DNA from: Helicoverpa zea
Lineage: Eukaryota > Arthropoda > Insecta > Lepidoptera > Noctuidae
Length of the DNA stretch: 64,000 nucleotides
Assembly (NCBI RefSeq): GCF_022581195.2
Contig: NC_061470.1
Location: 4,960,001-5,024,000 of the forward strand
Direction: 5' to 3'
Shown: positions 1-12,683 of the stretch, one piece after another
How the letters are laid out: each line of letters begins with the position of its first letter
Position numbering within the stretch: position 1 is the first letter of the stretch
Notes under the pieces: model-generated
Told to the model about the DNA's origin: nothing
Databases searched by the model: none
Seen by the model: the letters and a program-made list of their open reading frames with translations, nothing else
Made by a program: the position numbers and the translations under genes

Positions 1-1019
1 ATATTACTTGTCTTAGCGGATATAAATAGCTTTATTTTATTACACGGCTTTGACACATTGGTATATAGTGCTAAAATACTTGTCTTACTTACTTGTTTTT
101 CAGAGTCACAAGCCCATGGTTCAGGCCCATAGTAAAATATAAAATCACTCTGCTGCTAACGAATATTTTTTTATCTTGATAACAAAGGTCAACCCGTCGG
201 CCAAAATTCAAGAATATTCAGTTTCTCGAGAATTTCTGAAATTGATACTTTTGAATAGACGAAGAATAAAGGTCAATATAACATTGTTATACCTTTGCAA
301 AAGATTATAATTCACATCTTACAAGATTTTACTTGACATTTTAGTTTTATTTAAGTCACAAAATAACAGAAATTGTTTGTATAGGTATTTGTTGTATTAA
401 GACACAATTTGAATGACAATAACGGAGTTGGCAAAGTATGTAAGATTTATGTATGTATGAAGTTAATTCTGACTGTACCTGAAATAGTGACATGAACGCC
501 TACCCTAGGCGTTCATGTTGTCATATGCCATATATTATATTATTCTTTCGCTAAATATTTTCCAACCCCCACCCACGGGTTACAGACTCTACGACTGTTT
601 TTCGTTTGACAACATTAAGAACATACATTTTCTCTGGAATTTTCCACTGTTTCCAATTTCCTATATTTGGCTTGTTCTAATTCTTTGTTAAAAGTTTCCT
701 TATATAGCAAACAATTAAGTGTGATTAAGAATTTTCACTTTTCTTTGTGAAATATCAATGGCGATATTATTTGCTGCATGAAACCAAAAGAATACCAAAA
801 ACCACTAACATTTACGTAGGAGTCTTGATTTATTTCTAGATAGAAAATAAATATGTTCAGTTCCACTGCATTTCTAAGAATTAATTAATTTTATCTCTTC
901 GACTTCTATGACCACTTAATCCCACTTAAATCGACATAATTCCTTAAATAATAAACGAAATTAATTTACAATATACTTAAATAATATTCCCCGGACAGCA
1001 TTCACATTCGCCTTAAAAC
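1..1019. other. AT-rich non-coding DNA with a short palindrome
   Basis: No gene is recognised here. The only structured element is a perfect 13-bp inverted repeat with a 3-nt spacer (arms 490-502 and 506-518, left arm ACATGAACGCCTA). It could extrude as a cruciform or fold as a short hairpin. The arms are too short for a microRNA precursor. Confidence 0.5.
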
Positions 1020-1240
1020 TACGGGATTTGGGCAGATCAGCAACATTTTAACCGAGGCCCATTCTGACGCCCCCTCGAAGACGGAGGCATCAATAATTGA
1101 ATTTCGCGAACAGGGGAGGATCACTTCGACCCTAAGTCCTCCATTAATTGCTGGAATTAATTCGTCCTCTCACCGTAAGGGTAGGCCGACAGTTCGACGG
1201 AGAAACGCTCGCCTTTCTGTGGGTATAACGCTGCTGAAAT
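1020..1240. promoter_or_regulatory. candidate homeodomain-rich enhancer patch
   Basis: This patch is GC-richer than its surroundings, has stops in all frames, and carries clustered homeodomain-type cores: CAATAATTGAA near 1090, then CCATTAATTG and GAATTAATTC within about 20 bp near 1140-1165. The combination of CpG-containing sequence and TAATT cores resembles conserved non-coding elements of insect developmental loci. This is inference from composition and motifs only; conservation has not been tested. Confidence 0.25.
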
Positions 1241-1489
1241 ACCATTCTAAAGAGGAGTAGTTGTAAGGTAAATCACAAAAGAAAAGTGTATCGTTCGCTT
1301 CATTTATCAACATAACAATTTGCTTAATGTTAGAAAAACACAGTTGCAATTATATCTTAGCGATGTTCATTTTCAATCAATCCACGCCTCAATTTCAAAT
1401 TCTTTATAAAAATGTTATTGTCTCTTTCAGTTTTGCTTGCATAAACCTATCCACAAGTCACTCAAGCTCTATATTCAGTCCAAGCGTCA

Positions 1490-1650
1490 TTTCTTCTCAG
1501 TGTACATTTCCCTTAGCCCTTGCGAGGGTGGCGGAGGGTCTAATCGCAATCGATGCGAGCCACACTGATGGCTACAGCCACCCAGCACAAATATTCCATT
1601 CTTTTCGGGAATTTCTCGATATTGTGCGCTTGCGCGGTTTTGGAAACATT
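1490..1650. promoter_or_regulatory. candidate GC-rich non-coding element
   Basis: This is a second GC-rich patch, containing GCGAGGGTGGCGGAGGG and a CAATCGATG core. A 135-codon open frame (1327-1734) runs through it, but its composition outside the patch is low-complexity AT and it has no domain or splice context. I therefore treat the patch as possible regulatory DNA rather than a gene. From 1650 to about 2600 nothing is recognised. Confidence 0.2.
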
Positions 1651-2605
1651 AGTTATTGGCATACCTTTGTTGCGAGATACCTAAGATTGTTAGGAATTTT
1701 GTTAGAATATATTTCGGAATGTTTCGGAAAATAATAGTTCTATCAATGCACCTATGAGTATGTATAAGTGATGAGTCGAAAAAAAAATAAATATTATTTA
1801 TAACTATTAAGTTCAATTAAGCGTTGTCCTTATACTGAAAACAAATATGGCTGATGAATGATGATATTTGTGTTACCCAGTGCCAGTGTACTTACTGTTT
1901 GCTTGTAAAGTCCGAAAGACATTATATGTATATTACATGATGAGCTCAAAGCTTTGTACAATATGTAGTACTTACAAAAGTAACTTCTATCGTTGTGTCA
2001 GTTTCAAAGTAAGGAAAGCCTTGACAGATAAGGAGGTTCAAGACAAATTTCGGAAGAAAAACAACCATTCCTATTAGTAACATGTCATATTACAGACGTA
2101 GATTTAGATAAATAGCAATTCGGACTTCCACTGTCTGTGACAAGAAAATTGAGTTTCTGAATACATTTGTGGAGGTCTATAATATTCATAACCAATTACA
2201 ATAGGGCCTTAGGGTTTAGCCTCATTATGTCTGATCGATCATGGAGTGGGTATTGGCTAAACAATCCCTTTCATTTCAAACTGATAAGTGAAGTTTTGGG
2301 AAACCTCCATGATTGCCTAGATTCGATCCGTAGTCTAATTTATTTCGGCAACTTCTATTTTGAATACTTCAACTAGTGAAATGGGGTGTGAGTTTTCTAA
2401 GCAAAGTTAGATAGATGCAAAACAATATCGATTTTAATCGATCGGCTGTAGACTTGAGCTGTTCTTGCTATGGTCAATGAATGGCAGTAATATGCAGCTC
2501 AAGATTCTTTTGTACTTATAGAACGAGAACAATAAGGGGTTGCAGCTATCATCTTCATACATACTTAGTGTACGTCTATGTAAGTCGTGAGAGTATCTGC
2601 ATTAT

Positions 2606-3145
2606 TCAGTGGATGATACGAGAAAGTCGAAAAAAATAAACTCGAAAAGTAAAACACCGATTTTCATCCGTATCTAGTTGAATTAAAACGCCGAACGTTT
2701 CGTCAAAAAGCTTCACGCACGGTGTTTTTGAAGCAATCAAAATTTTATTGCAATAAACTTCAGTTAAAAAATATTTTCGAGCTCTCGTATCACCTCCATG
2801 AATATCACTTTCGGTATCGCATTGCATATCCATTTCACATACGAGCTATTCCGTCGCACAACGCGACAAGGGTGTTACCCACACCCTAGCTCAGCACATA
2901 CACCCTTGGCCACGGCAACTTGCGTTTAAATTCCACCTGCCACGGGAATTGGACCTCTATGACAACGGCATAAAGACCAGTTCAGTGTTCTTCGTGAGTT
3001 GTACAGGACAGTGTTGTGTGGTGACTGTGTACATAGAGGGTGCGCCCCTTACTGTCGCCGAACAAACATGGCGGCTCTAACGAGGTTTTTGCGAGCCCTC
3101 GTGAGCGATTTCGCGCCTAATTTGGACGCTGTACTGTGATGTACT
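2606..3145. promoter_or_regulatory. promoter-like GC patch with short divergent ORFs
   Basis: About 240 bp of GC-richer DNA (2830-3070) is flanked by two divergently oriented short open frames. On the plus strand an ATG at 3069, in the good context AACAAACATGG, opens MAALTRFLRAL and then meets a possible splice donor GTGAGC; unspliced, it stops after 23 codons. On the minus strand an ATG at 2832 opens MDMQCDTESDIHG and meets a possible donor GTGATA. An initiator-like TCAGTG lies near 2983. This could be a bidirectional promoter with two first exons. No downstream exon could be matched, so it stays a weak call. Confidence 0.25.
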
Positions 3146-4470
3146 TTATTTAAGGTCTATAGAGGTATATGGCGATGACAAGCGTCCATGAAAGATTTTA
3201 GAATCCAATATTTTTTACGATGCTACGTTTTTGCATTTGCTAAAATGCTCTAGTAAAGAACACGTTGAGAAAGCAACACAGTTTCCCTAAATTAAGTTAC
3301 GTAGAAAATATGTATGATCTTGTTCACAAAATGGAAGAAATATCAAGCTTTTGGCAATAACAGGATTTCATAACAACAGAAATTGAATTCGAATCTCATT
3401 ATGAGCCAAACACTCTACAATACGCTGGCATTGACTGTGAGAAAACTTTGCAGCACTGAACAGTACTTCGTTAAAGTTGGGTTGTTGAGAACAAACTCGT
3501 CTTTTTGAGAAACTCGAATTTTTGAGGCCAATGTTGAACTAGGAAGTTCTAACGAACGGCTTTTGTCTCAACTACCTAATGAGAGATTGATAGTTTCACA
3601 TAATTCTCTCGAGCACGTATTGATCTTTTTAAGTTGCAATATTTATATTATTGAATAGTAATCTTCATAAGCAAGATAATTTTGCTAACGACAGTACAAT
3701 CATAAGTTTCCTGAACATTATGACGTCAATCATAAGCCTCTAATAAACAGAAATAGACAAAACAAAATTGATGGATTCACAGACCATTGATCATCGGAAG
3801 TGCATGACAGCACTGCATAGAATATTAACCAAAGGGCAGGACCTATCTGTCTATACCATCTTTCCGGTAACCCTAGGATACACTTCCTGATGTGGCTAGA
3901 GTGAATAAGGTATGTTTAGAAAATACAGAGCTTTGTAGACGATAGACACAAGACCCTAAAAAATAATGGAAATTGCGTGCAACTGAATAAGTATGCAAAA
4001 ACAAACTATGTTTGGTTGAAACAAACTAAACATTTTTATTGGCTAACCTTTAAAAGGCACATAGACTACAGCACCGAGAGCAAATCGTAGAAAAGTAAAA
4101 ATAAATATTCGGATCGGAATATACCTAAAATGTACCTAATAGTCATTCAAATTCCTTTCTATCAAATATATGCTGGTTTTATACGTTCTCACTATTCGGA
4201 ATAATATTCGTGATTTTAAGGATTCATGGATAGTCTCCACGGTATAAAATTACATAAAATACCTACCATTCATTTTAAAAGAAAGAAGAGATAGGGATCT
4301 CACTCATTAGTCATTGGCATCGCATTATATGCACTATCAAAATATCTATAAGTATCAGTATTTATTTTTCCTCGATTTTCCGACTATTTGAAAAAGGTCC
4401 ACGAAAATAAAAAATAGCTATTTATTTGCATATGCAAACATGAAAATGCACCATAATCCGATTACTAACC
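3146..4470. other. unrecognised non-coding DNA
   Basis: AT-rich sequence with stops in all frames. I see no gene, RNA or repeat that I can name. Confidence 0.5.
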
Positions 4471-4477
4471 ACTACCA

Positions 4478-4634
4478 AAACTCCTATAACTCTCAATACG
4501 AGAGACAGCATCTACCTCACCCACATATCCTATAAAATGTTGATACAAACCACCTACAGGGTGGTACGTTTGAACGCCAGGACAATATTGATGCCTTGGG
4601 CCATCTGACCCGACCGCAACCCCCCGCCCTGAAT
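4478..4634 (-). CDS. candidate internal coding exon, unknown protein (exon B)
   Basis: Read on the minus strand, a good 3' splice site (TATTTATTCAG) precedes an open stretch rich in Gly, Val, Tyr and Ser. It includes GVQTYHPVGGLYQHFIGYVG and ends VDAVSRIESYRSFGS before a GTTAGT-type donor; GTAGTG a few bases earlier is an alternative. The open frame extends about 35 codons upstream of the acceptor, but that part looks like intron. The first two nucleotides fit the phase left by the candidate exon at 7484-7705, so both may belong to one minus-strand gene. I do not recognise the protein. The opposite strand also gives a broken Asn/Gln/His-rich reading, so even the strand is uncertain. Confidence 0.35.
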
Positions 4635-4728
4635 AAATACCAGTAATGGCAAAACTAGTTATGTGCCTATTGACATTTAAGACTTGCGGACATTTGAGGA
4701 TCTTATTTGATTTTCCTTTGATGAATTT

Positions 4729-5480
4729 GGAATTGGGCAAGTGATTTATCGAGGATATGTTGGCAGCTCAGATGTAAAAGACTTGTATGGAAATACTTTA
4801 TTCACAATTCCATATAAGACAATAAGTTCACGTGTCAAATTAACAGAAGTTTCATTCGCTCCTTCTTCATGTATTGTAATGAATTTTTATGCAATCCAAA
4901 TTGACCCTTTTGTAAAAAGTGATTCAATCAAAGTGAATGGAAATGTACTGAAGGATACACGTCAAGATTAACCAAAACTATACTTCTGGCAGCTTTACAA
5001 ACTCGAAATCAATTCAATGAAAAAACATCCAATACAGTTTGAAGAGAAGCTGGTAAAGCTCAACCCGTCAGAGATTATAAGTTTTTGTGCTCCCATGAGC
5101 AATAACAATACAAACAGATCCGTTGTACCAACACAACAATAAAATCCCGCACCCGAATCCCGCGCAATTGTGTTCAAAATTTTTTAATAACAAAAAACAA
5201 CTTATCAAACGGAAGATGCTGTTGAGATAGCACCAATGTAAGTTGAACTCCTAAACAATAACACTACACTTATTTCAAATACAGTTTGTTAGTATCAAGG
5301 GGTATTGGAGGAGGTCTGAACAAAATGGCTGATGCTACAAATAGGTTCGACAAAGAGGTCTGAAAAGAGCATTCGGTACCAACAAAACGTTATTAAATCT
5401 AATTTCAAGGATAAGGATATTTTCGAAGGAGACCATTGTTGGCTTTGGCGCCTTTTCATTGAGTTATTGCTGTAATTATT
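4729..5480 (+). pseudogene. decayed coding-like sequence of unknown origin
   Basis: Several adjacent plus-strand segments read like protein but lie in different frames. The first runs from about 4714 to 4971 (FDEFGIGQVIYRGYVGSS near its start, KSDSIKVNGNVLKD near its end). A second lies at about 5019-5142 (HPIQFEEKLVKLNPSEII). Short pieces follow near 5330-5370 and 5385-5475. The pattern is that of one old open reading frame broken by frameshifts and stops. No domain is recognised. Neighbouring host exons do not explain it, so a transposon or old viral insertion is possible but unproven. Chance readings in AT-rich DNA cannot be excluded. Confidence 0.3.
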
Positions 5481-7480
5481 TGTTGTACAAACGTTATGTA
5501 TTTACTGTTGTGAGCCAACAAATTGCAGCTGGGTTGAGATTTAGTATTTGATTCGATGAGTGATACTGTATAATTATAGAAAATCATAACAAGGGTGTAT
5601 GGGACTGAAAGGAATTATTGTTAAAACATGGTAAAGCTTACAAATTTTTTAAGTATCCAGTGGCATATTAAAAGAGAAATGCATATTCATAATTATACAT
5701 TGCGCATAAGATGCATATTGATAATGAGCAAGAAGTATACATTTTTGAAACTACATATTTCGTTTGTACCCAAATACAATAAACAAAAATAAAAAACTCA
5801 AAAACCTCAAAAGTAATTCACGCAAAAGCAAAAAGTAATAAAAAAAACACCTCGTTTTTGGAACTGATACGTTCTAAACGCATTACACAACAAAAACATT
5901 GAATTGAAAATAAAAACGCATTGTCGCATCGTTCCAGACGATTAGCCTGCAGCGGTGACAATGCAGTAAAATGGGATGAAAATGTCAAAATACTATCTAC
6001 AAATACAATCACAAATGCTATACAATAATTTAATGCCATCACAGCAAGCAAAAATGAACTCTAAACCATAGAAATAGAAGTGAAAGAGACTGTAGAACAA
6101 GATGTGTCTGGCAACGCAACTATGATTGCCACAATAAGATTTATCTGAAGTAACACTAGAACTTGTGCGGATATCATTTGCGATTTTTTTGTCGCACCGC
6201 GTTTAATCGTGCAGTCGCGATAACAATGAATGAGCTATTGAACAGAGGAATTGTTGAGAAAGCAAGAAGACATGTTTGTTGTTTTGCAGCTAGGACGAAG
6301 GAAATTAATGGAGTAGAATGATTAGACTTTTGAAAATATGTTTGAGAAAATTAGTCCAAGTAAATAAACTGATTAAGGCCTCTGACAATACATATAAACT
6401 GCTTGTCGTAATCAACAAATAAAAACTACTGTCTTGCTTTGAAGCGAGTCAAATCGATGTCCATGTACTGTCTCTATTTTTAACTTATGATACAATTAAT
6501 CATTAATGGAAGATTGGCTTGAGGTTTATGACTGTCCTAAGCAGGATTCTTCACTATTCTTAATGTTCCAGTCTGATAAACGATAAACTGAAGCATTAGA
6601 ATACCGCAAGTGTAGTTGTACTACTGATAACAAAATATTTATCATCCATATATTACAAAAAATATTTGCTCTTGTATTCAGATTAAAATCATAACTAAAG
6701 GTAAAACTAAAGTTACTACTAAAAACTTTTAACTACAAGACCGTCTCCACAGCTCTCCAACATCGCCGTCGAAGGAGCGTCTTACCCACAAATAATTGCC
6801 CTACAACATCCACTTGCCTGCGGGGATTTTCGGATTAAACTTTATTACGTCTGAAAAAAAAACTACAAGGCGAACATCCATTGTTGGTAGCTTTGTGACA
6901 ATTCACTATTTGTACGACAATCCTTCTAATGTGAGATGTACGTATTGTGTGAGCTTGTTGGTTCTGTTAAGGGCCTTTGTGATTTTCGTTTCGTTATTTC
7001 AGTTCTTGCTTCGGGTTGTGGGTTTCACCAGCTGCTTTTACGTTTTCAGGTTAGTGTTTGAATTTGAGTTGTTGCTTGGGATTCAAGGTTATTTAGATTA
7101 TGTTAGCGCTTAGGTATATATTCTGTTAACTTCAGAATATGTCTGTTGTCTCCATGAGATTGCTATTTTTTAAGGGTTAAAGAACAGTTTTGCATAAAGA
7201 TTTTAATTTCAATTTTAGGTCTTTTAGCTGTAAAGAGTCAACACTGCTGTTGTGAACAGTTAATTTTACCTCTGCTTCCTTGAACATTTAATTTGAACGG
7301 CGAATGCGTTTCTACAATTCACTTTACCACTTCAAAAACATATTTTAAAACGGATCTGAAGGACCTATCTTTATTTCACATAGTGAATGTAAATAAAACA
7401 ACCATCCTAGCTGTAACTCAATCTTAACCAGACACTACTTCACTTCCAAAAACCATCAAATTACATGAAAAAAAACTACC
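5481..7480. other. unrecognised non-coding DNA
   Basis: No gene or named repeat is seen. A small GC-rich spot (6180-6235) with GTCGCACCGCG and TCGCGATAACAATG stands out but is unexplained. The open frame at 6796-7113 is low-complexity Phe/Leu/Val-rich sequence with no domain or splice context. Confidence 0.4.
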
Positions 7481-7483
7481 CAC

Positions 7484-7705
7484 CATCATTTCCCAGTACA
7501 TAAGGAGGACACATAGGCTCCCCTCCCATAGACTCCCCCTGAGAGTGACGTGAAGAGGGTGAATCAATTTCCTGTGCCACACTGAACACTTCACTAGAAC
7601 TTGGAGTATTTTCAAAAGGTTCGTAAGGTTTTACATGCGTACCGTACTTAGCACTTTTGGGTTTTTTTATGGCTGAAGAGTTTCTTTCTTTTCTTGGGTT
7701 TTGTT
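7484..7705 (-). CDS. candidate internal coding exon, unknown protein (exon A)
   Basis: The minus strand is open for about 79 codons here with coding-like composition (Ser/Glu/Pro-rich, all codon types), while the other five frames are closed. An acceptor ends at ACTAG (7706-7707) and a donor GTGGGT lies at 7478-7483, giving an exon of 222 nt, a multiple of three. The reading begins QNPRKERNSSAIKKPKS, passes YGTHVKPYEPFENTPSS and ends PPYVLGNDG. It looks like a disordered, phosphorylatable segment of a larger protein rather than a folded enzyme domain. It leaves one nucleotide of a codon, which the candidate exon at 4478-4634 could complete. Its entry phase would also fit the BRIP1-like exon 2 at 25155, but nothing in the sequence says they are joined. 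Function unknown. Confidence 0.45.
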
Positions 7706-10700
7706 CTAGTAAGTCGATTTGGTAATAATGCTTTTCTCATGAAAAGATTGTAATTTTAGGGTCTGTTTGGACCATAGTTATTGGAATTGTATTTCTATGA
7801 CTTTGAGAAAACGCAAGAGGAATATTTTCCCCTTTCTTTTTAATGTGGATGCAGAACATTTTTTTGTTGATCTCTAAAAGAAAGAAAGGTCTTTTAATTT
7901 AATAAGCCTGAAGTCTAAAACTATACATTCTTACTATGGTTGGTTTATGTAGACTTATTAATGACTGTTAATTTTAGATAAAGAATACTATCTGGTAATA
8001 TCATGTAGGTATATTCTGGACCATGCTTATTCGGGGTTCCGCAATACGCATTTGTTAGGTTTTTTTTTTGTCTTGCGTTACTTTATCATAGTTTTTGTTA
8101 GGGTCTTCTATGTATTCATACTGTATTTGTGTATCATGTGGTCAAGCGGCTTAAAACACATTGATTAGGTTATTCGCTTTACTATTTGCCTACAACGTTT
8201 TTTAAACCTGCACAATGTATGAACATAAGTGTCAGAAATCTGCAAAAAAAATCTCCGAAAACTTCAAATCCAAATAAAACAAACATATCGTCCGTATAAA
8301 AATCCTATCGATTTAATCAAAGCGACGGCAGATTGCAGCTTCGCAGCGGGGATTAGAACAGAGTGCGGAGAGACGGACAGACAGAACGTGTTGTATATGC
8401 ATAAGCTCTTCGACACCAGTATTGAGTAGTCAGAATTGAGAATCAATATCTGTGAATAATTGAAGTCTAAAATGAAAAGTTTAGGAAGGACCTCTAACGA
8501 AACGGAACAAAACGAAAGTATACATACAAAATTAGGTAGACCCAGATTAGACTATAAAGGATGGCTAGTTCATGAAAAACTTTTAGCTGTAGGGAAATAT
8601 TCTAAGAACAGAGTACGCACGGAGTGGATATGTGCAAAAGCTCTTTAACAAACACTAGTATCGAACATTTCTGAAGTCATTTTTTACGTTATTTAGGTGC
8701 TGGAATATTTGTACAACGTTAGAAATAATAGATTACCAAGATTTTTTTATTAGAGTTCTAAGAGTGAATTGAGAGTTTTTGAGACCTTTATGCTCGAAAG
8801 TCGTTGCAACTTTATAAGCGTGCATATTTCCGGTTTATTTTTTAACAAGCAAATTTTCGTTCGAGCTTCTAGCTGACCTTTGTATGAGTAGGTTAAGTTG
8901 ACAGCAATTGACTATTCTAGATGAATGTTAAGGGCCTAAACATAGAAAGCTTTTCACATACAATCCAGGGTGCCATTATAACTCTATGTATATCCGTCCA
9001 TCCACAACAAAGGGGTTTATTTATACAATCCTAGCGGCATTCATTGTACACGTGACGTCACAACAACGCCCCAAACTCTGTACTAAATAAATAGCCTACA
9101 CGCTACCCACTTTATTTTACATGAAACTTCAAAGACATATGAAGTTGACACTAAGCGCTTTTCGTGTCACATTCCCCCATTTTGTCCCTTTTATAATATC
9201 TTAATTCACACCCCTAGCGATTTAACTTTGTCACCCAAAAATGAATTCAAATCACTAGAGTGTAGAATCTAAATCTGAACTGGCAGTTACGGTCTTTCAT
9301 ATGTAAATCCGTTTATAGCTGATATTGGAATTTAGAGCTTGGTACAGGGAAGTAAGGTTGATTTTCCGAGGGCAGGGTTATTCCTTTGCCAGGGGTGAGC
9401 GTACTTGAAAGCAACCCTAAGCAGGGTTGTCGGGCCGCTTTGTAATTAATACATAGGATGGCGCCATTGATATGCCAAATTGCCAATTGTGTGCCAACAA
9501 AGGATTTTTTTCTCTGAAGGGGTGCGCGTTATTATTGAAACCAGTGTTAAGCCGAAATAGATGGAGTAATTTGAATTGTTTTTTGTTATATGATGGCAAA
9601 AAATAGATTAAAAATGCTTGACAATAGGATGTACAAAACGTATAAACATTTGTCTGAATCTGAGTTTCAAAGCGGGGAAAAATACATACGAATATATGAT
9701 TAATGGATCTATATAAACTGCATAAGGTTTATTAAAAAAATTGATCAAAGATGGGAAAAAAAATACGCTAATAGGCTCTATAAAAGTTCTAACCAGTAAA
9801 TCAATCTTCAAAACCTGAGATACTTTCAGAAAACTACAAATCGATATTAACCTACAAAAATATTACAACCGAGTACATCAACTTCTTTGTACTCAAGCCA
9901 CCATTTTTGCCGATCTCCCCTAAGACACTTCAACTTCAAGGAGTACAGGGGTAGCTAAGGGTAGGTCGACGTCGTTCCTAAGTTTATAAATAGATGGCGT
10001 TGTTAACGTGAGGAAGAGAACACTTGAATAAGTTTCAGTTTGGGACGGTAGATGGCAGTGAAACGAATTTTACAACATAGTATTTTTGGGACTTATATTT
10101 CAGGATTTGTTTAAGGAATCTTGTATTATATGTTATGTAGACTGAAAATTGTAGATATGCGGTGTAGCGGTTTAATCAATCGTAATAAAGACCTCTGCAA
10201 GTAACGAATAACTAATCCTAAAAGATCTGTTATACTTACAACTTTTAGCTACCATTTAATGGAAATTGATTATAAAATTTTCATTTCAACTTCATTCAAA
10301 GGCATAAATAATATTAGGACTCACGCAAGCCATTATCTTAAAATAATATTGAAGCGAGTCCGGCCGATATAAAAAAAACATAGTTCTAAACTCTATATAC
10401 CTAACCTGTAATCTCAATAAGTTAACAGTACGTTTTAAAAAATGCATTTACGCATTTTGATTGTTACATGTTTTTAGTCAACTTTATATTATATCTTGCC
10501 GTCTGTTTACTGTTTCTTCAATTTTAAAGCTATAGTACATAAGTATTTTATCACGATTTAAATATGACCGTGCAGTTGATCTCCTTCATAGTAGGAACCT
10601 ACTTCTAAGTCGGAAAACTAACTTCAACCCACTAGTAGAAAAATGCTCTTACAGAAAAAAACGATTTTCTCTTCTCTGCCTTTAGGAACAAACCCTGAAC

Positions 10701-10959
10701 TTTCCTTATTCGTGAATTTTTGGGGCAATGCTAATTAGGCTACTATTTTTTTTAATAAAAAATATTGGTCATACAAAACTTAAATTCAAAGACGGCATTA
10801 ATGACTTCTGACCAGTCAATCAATCTTTACCCGCTCTAAGTACACTCTACAAAACTCGGTATCAGCAGATACTGAGTTTTGCAAAACTCACGCTAGTGAG
10901 TCACTCTGAAGTCTGAAGTGAGTTGTTCACAGACGCAGTCACTTGATGTGAACTATATA
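7706..10959. other. unrecognised non-coding DNA with a CRE/E-box site and a small hairpin
   Basis: No gene is recognised over this 3.2-kb stretch. Overlapping CACGTG and TGACGTCA motifs (9049-9060) make a perfect E-box/CRE pair. An imperfect inverted repeat at 10851-10880 (arms AAAACTCGGTATC and GATACTGAGTTTT) would pair fully in RNA with one G-U pair; its stem is too short for a microRNA precursor. Confidence 0.4.
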
Positions 10960-10992
10960 CAGTCATGGTCACATAATTAAAGACACCCCCCA
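10960..10992 (+). repeat. Tc1-like left outer terminal inverted repeat
   Basis: Outer left repeat, beginning CAGTCATGGTCACATAATTA immediately after a TA. It pairs with 12684-12716, with a few mismatches and a 1-2 bp offset after GGTCA. Confidence 0.85.
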
Positions 10993-12683
10993 ACTCGAAG
11001 TGAAATGAATAGTTATGGTACTGACATGAGATTAAGCACGGTATAAAATGTAATGTTATTATTATTAAAACAAACATTACATTGTGTTCTTTAAAATAAG
11101 GACAAAAAATATTTACTTTCTTTAATACTTTAGATATAACGCTCTATGGGAAATGAACACTAACTTTTGTAGCTGATACTTGGCTGGTCAACTAATTAAA
11201 GACAGTGTGGCCCAGTTAAGAAAAAAAAAACGAAAGATAGAAATAGTTGCCATACTTTTTTTTAGAAGTGAGTAAAATACTTATGAAAACTCGAATTAGG
11301 TAATAATTTAGGTTTCTTTCATTAACAATTTTCATTTTAGTCCTATCAATAACACTAGAACAAAAATTCTGGTAAGTAAAATGTTTTAGGCTTTTTAAAA
11401 TTAAGTTTTGACATGCGGATTTATTCATACCACTTGATCTGTAGTAAGAACATGGTAATAAATTTATTATTAAAGATTCCTTATCAATGGCACTAAAAAA
11501 GGCAAGGTTTGAGAACAACTGAAAACCGACCCCAAGGAAAACTTGTCCGCAAACAGACTTTAAGGCGGTGCTATAGGCAAATAGTGAACCATTTACATGA
11601 TTCGGTACTGGTTTTTTTGGGAGTCACCTGATGCTAAAAGGACGACAATTGAATGTGCAGAACTTTTAGACTACAACCGGGTCGGGAAAAGCTGTAAGGC
11701 ATGGGTATCGGAAGATGTTACTTTTGGAAAAGCACCGCCTGTCCATACTGTAGTTGGCTATTTCTATGAAATGTGAAAGGTGCAGTGAACAAGTGTTCAA
11801 AAATGTATTTTTTTTTTCTCATTAAACAAAGGGATACGCATAATTCTAAAATAATGCATCGAAATTAGTCGCCTCCAAAACATGAGATGGAACCAAAGTA
11901 CACTAAGAAAGTTCTCAAACATAGGAGGCGAAAAAGTAATAGCGTGGGGCTTCTCTCCACTACTTGGTGTGGTGATCTTTTAGAAAGATATTATTAAAAT
12001 AGGCGAATTCAAGTACTATAATATTTTAGAAATAAGCATGTTGTTATATGCTAAGCATAATTTACCGGTCCTTAGCGCTTTCCATATTAGAAAAGTTCTA
12101 AAAAACACTGTAAGAGTAGTAAAAAGGACTCTTTGATCGAGCAACTTATGACGGTTTTGGTTTGGCTCATTGCAAATTTAATAGAAAAAAAACTGGTAAT
12201 CGGCCAGAAACACAATGGCAATAAGTCATACATGAAACATTGATCAATTTTACACAGATTTTTATGAAGCATGGAAGAAAATTCCCGTAGCGACTTAAAC
12301 CAAAACTGACCGCTTGCACGTTTAGGGATGTGGTGCTGTCATTGAGGTAAAAGGAAATAAACCAAATAGTAGTACTCATTAGTATGCTTAGTTATAGTGC
12401 AGGGAATGTTGTTATAGAAAAGTACCATCAATAATATTAATAATTTGCATTTCTTCCTCTGAGCAAATGGAGTGTCTTTAATTATATGGCCAGGCCTCGT
12501 TATGGTTTATACCGCTCGAGATTCGGATAAAGCGAAAAAAATCTTGTCGTGGAGGATCACTGAAGATAGTCTTTAGTTTTAATATTTCACAATGCCCTTT
12601 TAAATATTTTAAAATAGAAAATAAAGATCCAATAGCAATCAGGAAAAAGAAATACAGATAAAATGCGGCGGCAATTTAAGATT

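Noticed and set aside
1327..1734. 135-codon open frame as a gene
   Set aside because: It crosses a GC-rich patch, has AT-driven low-complexity ends, no domain, no splice context and no neighbouring coding exon.
11216..12379. Open frames of 60-100 codons on the minus strand inside the Tc1-like element
   Set aside because: The transposase reads on the plus strand; these are shadow frames in decayed AT-rich sequence.
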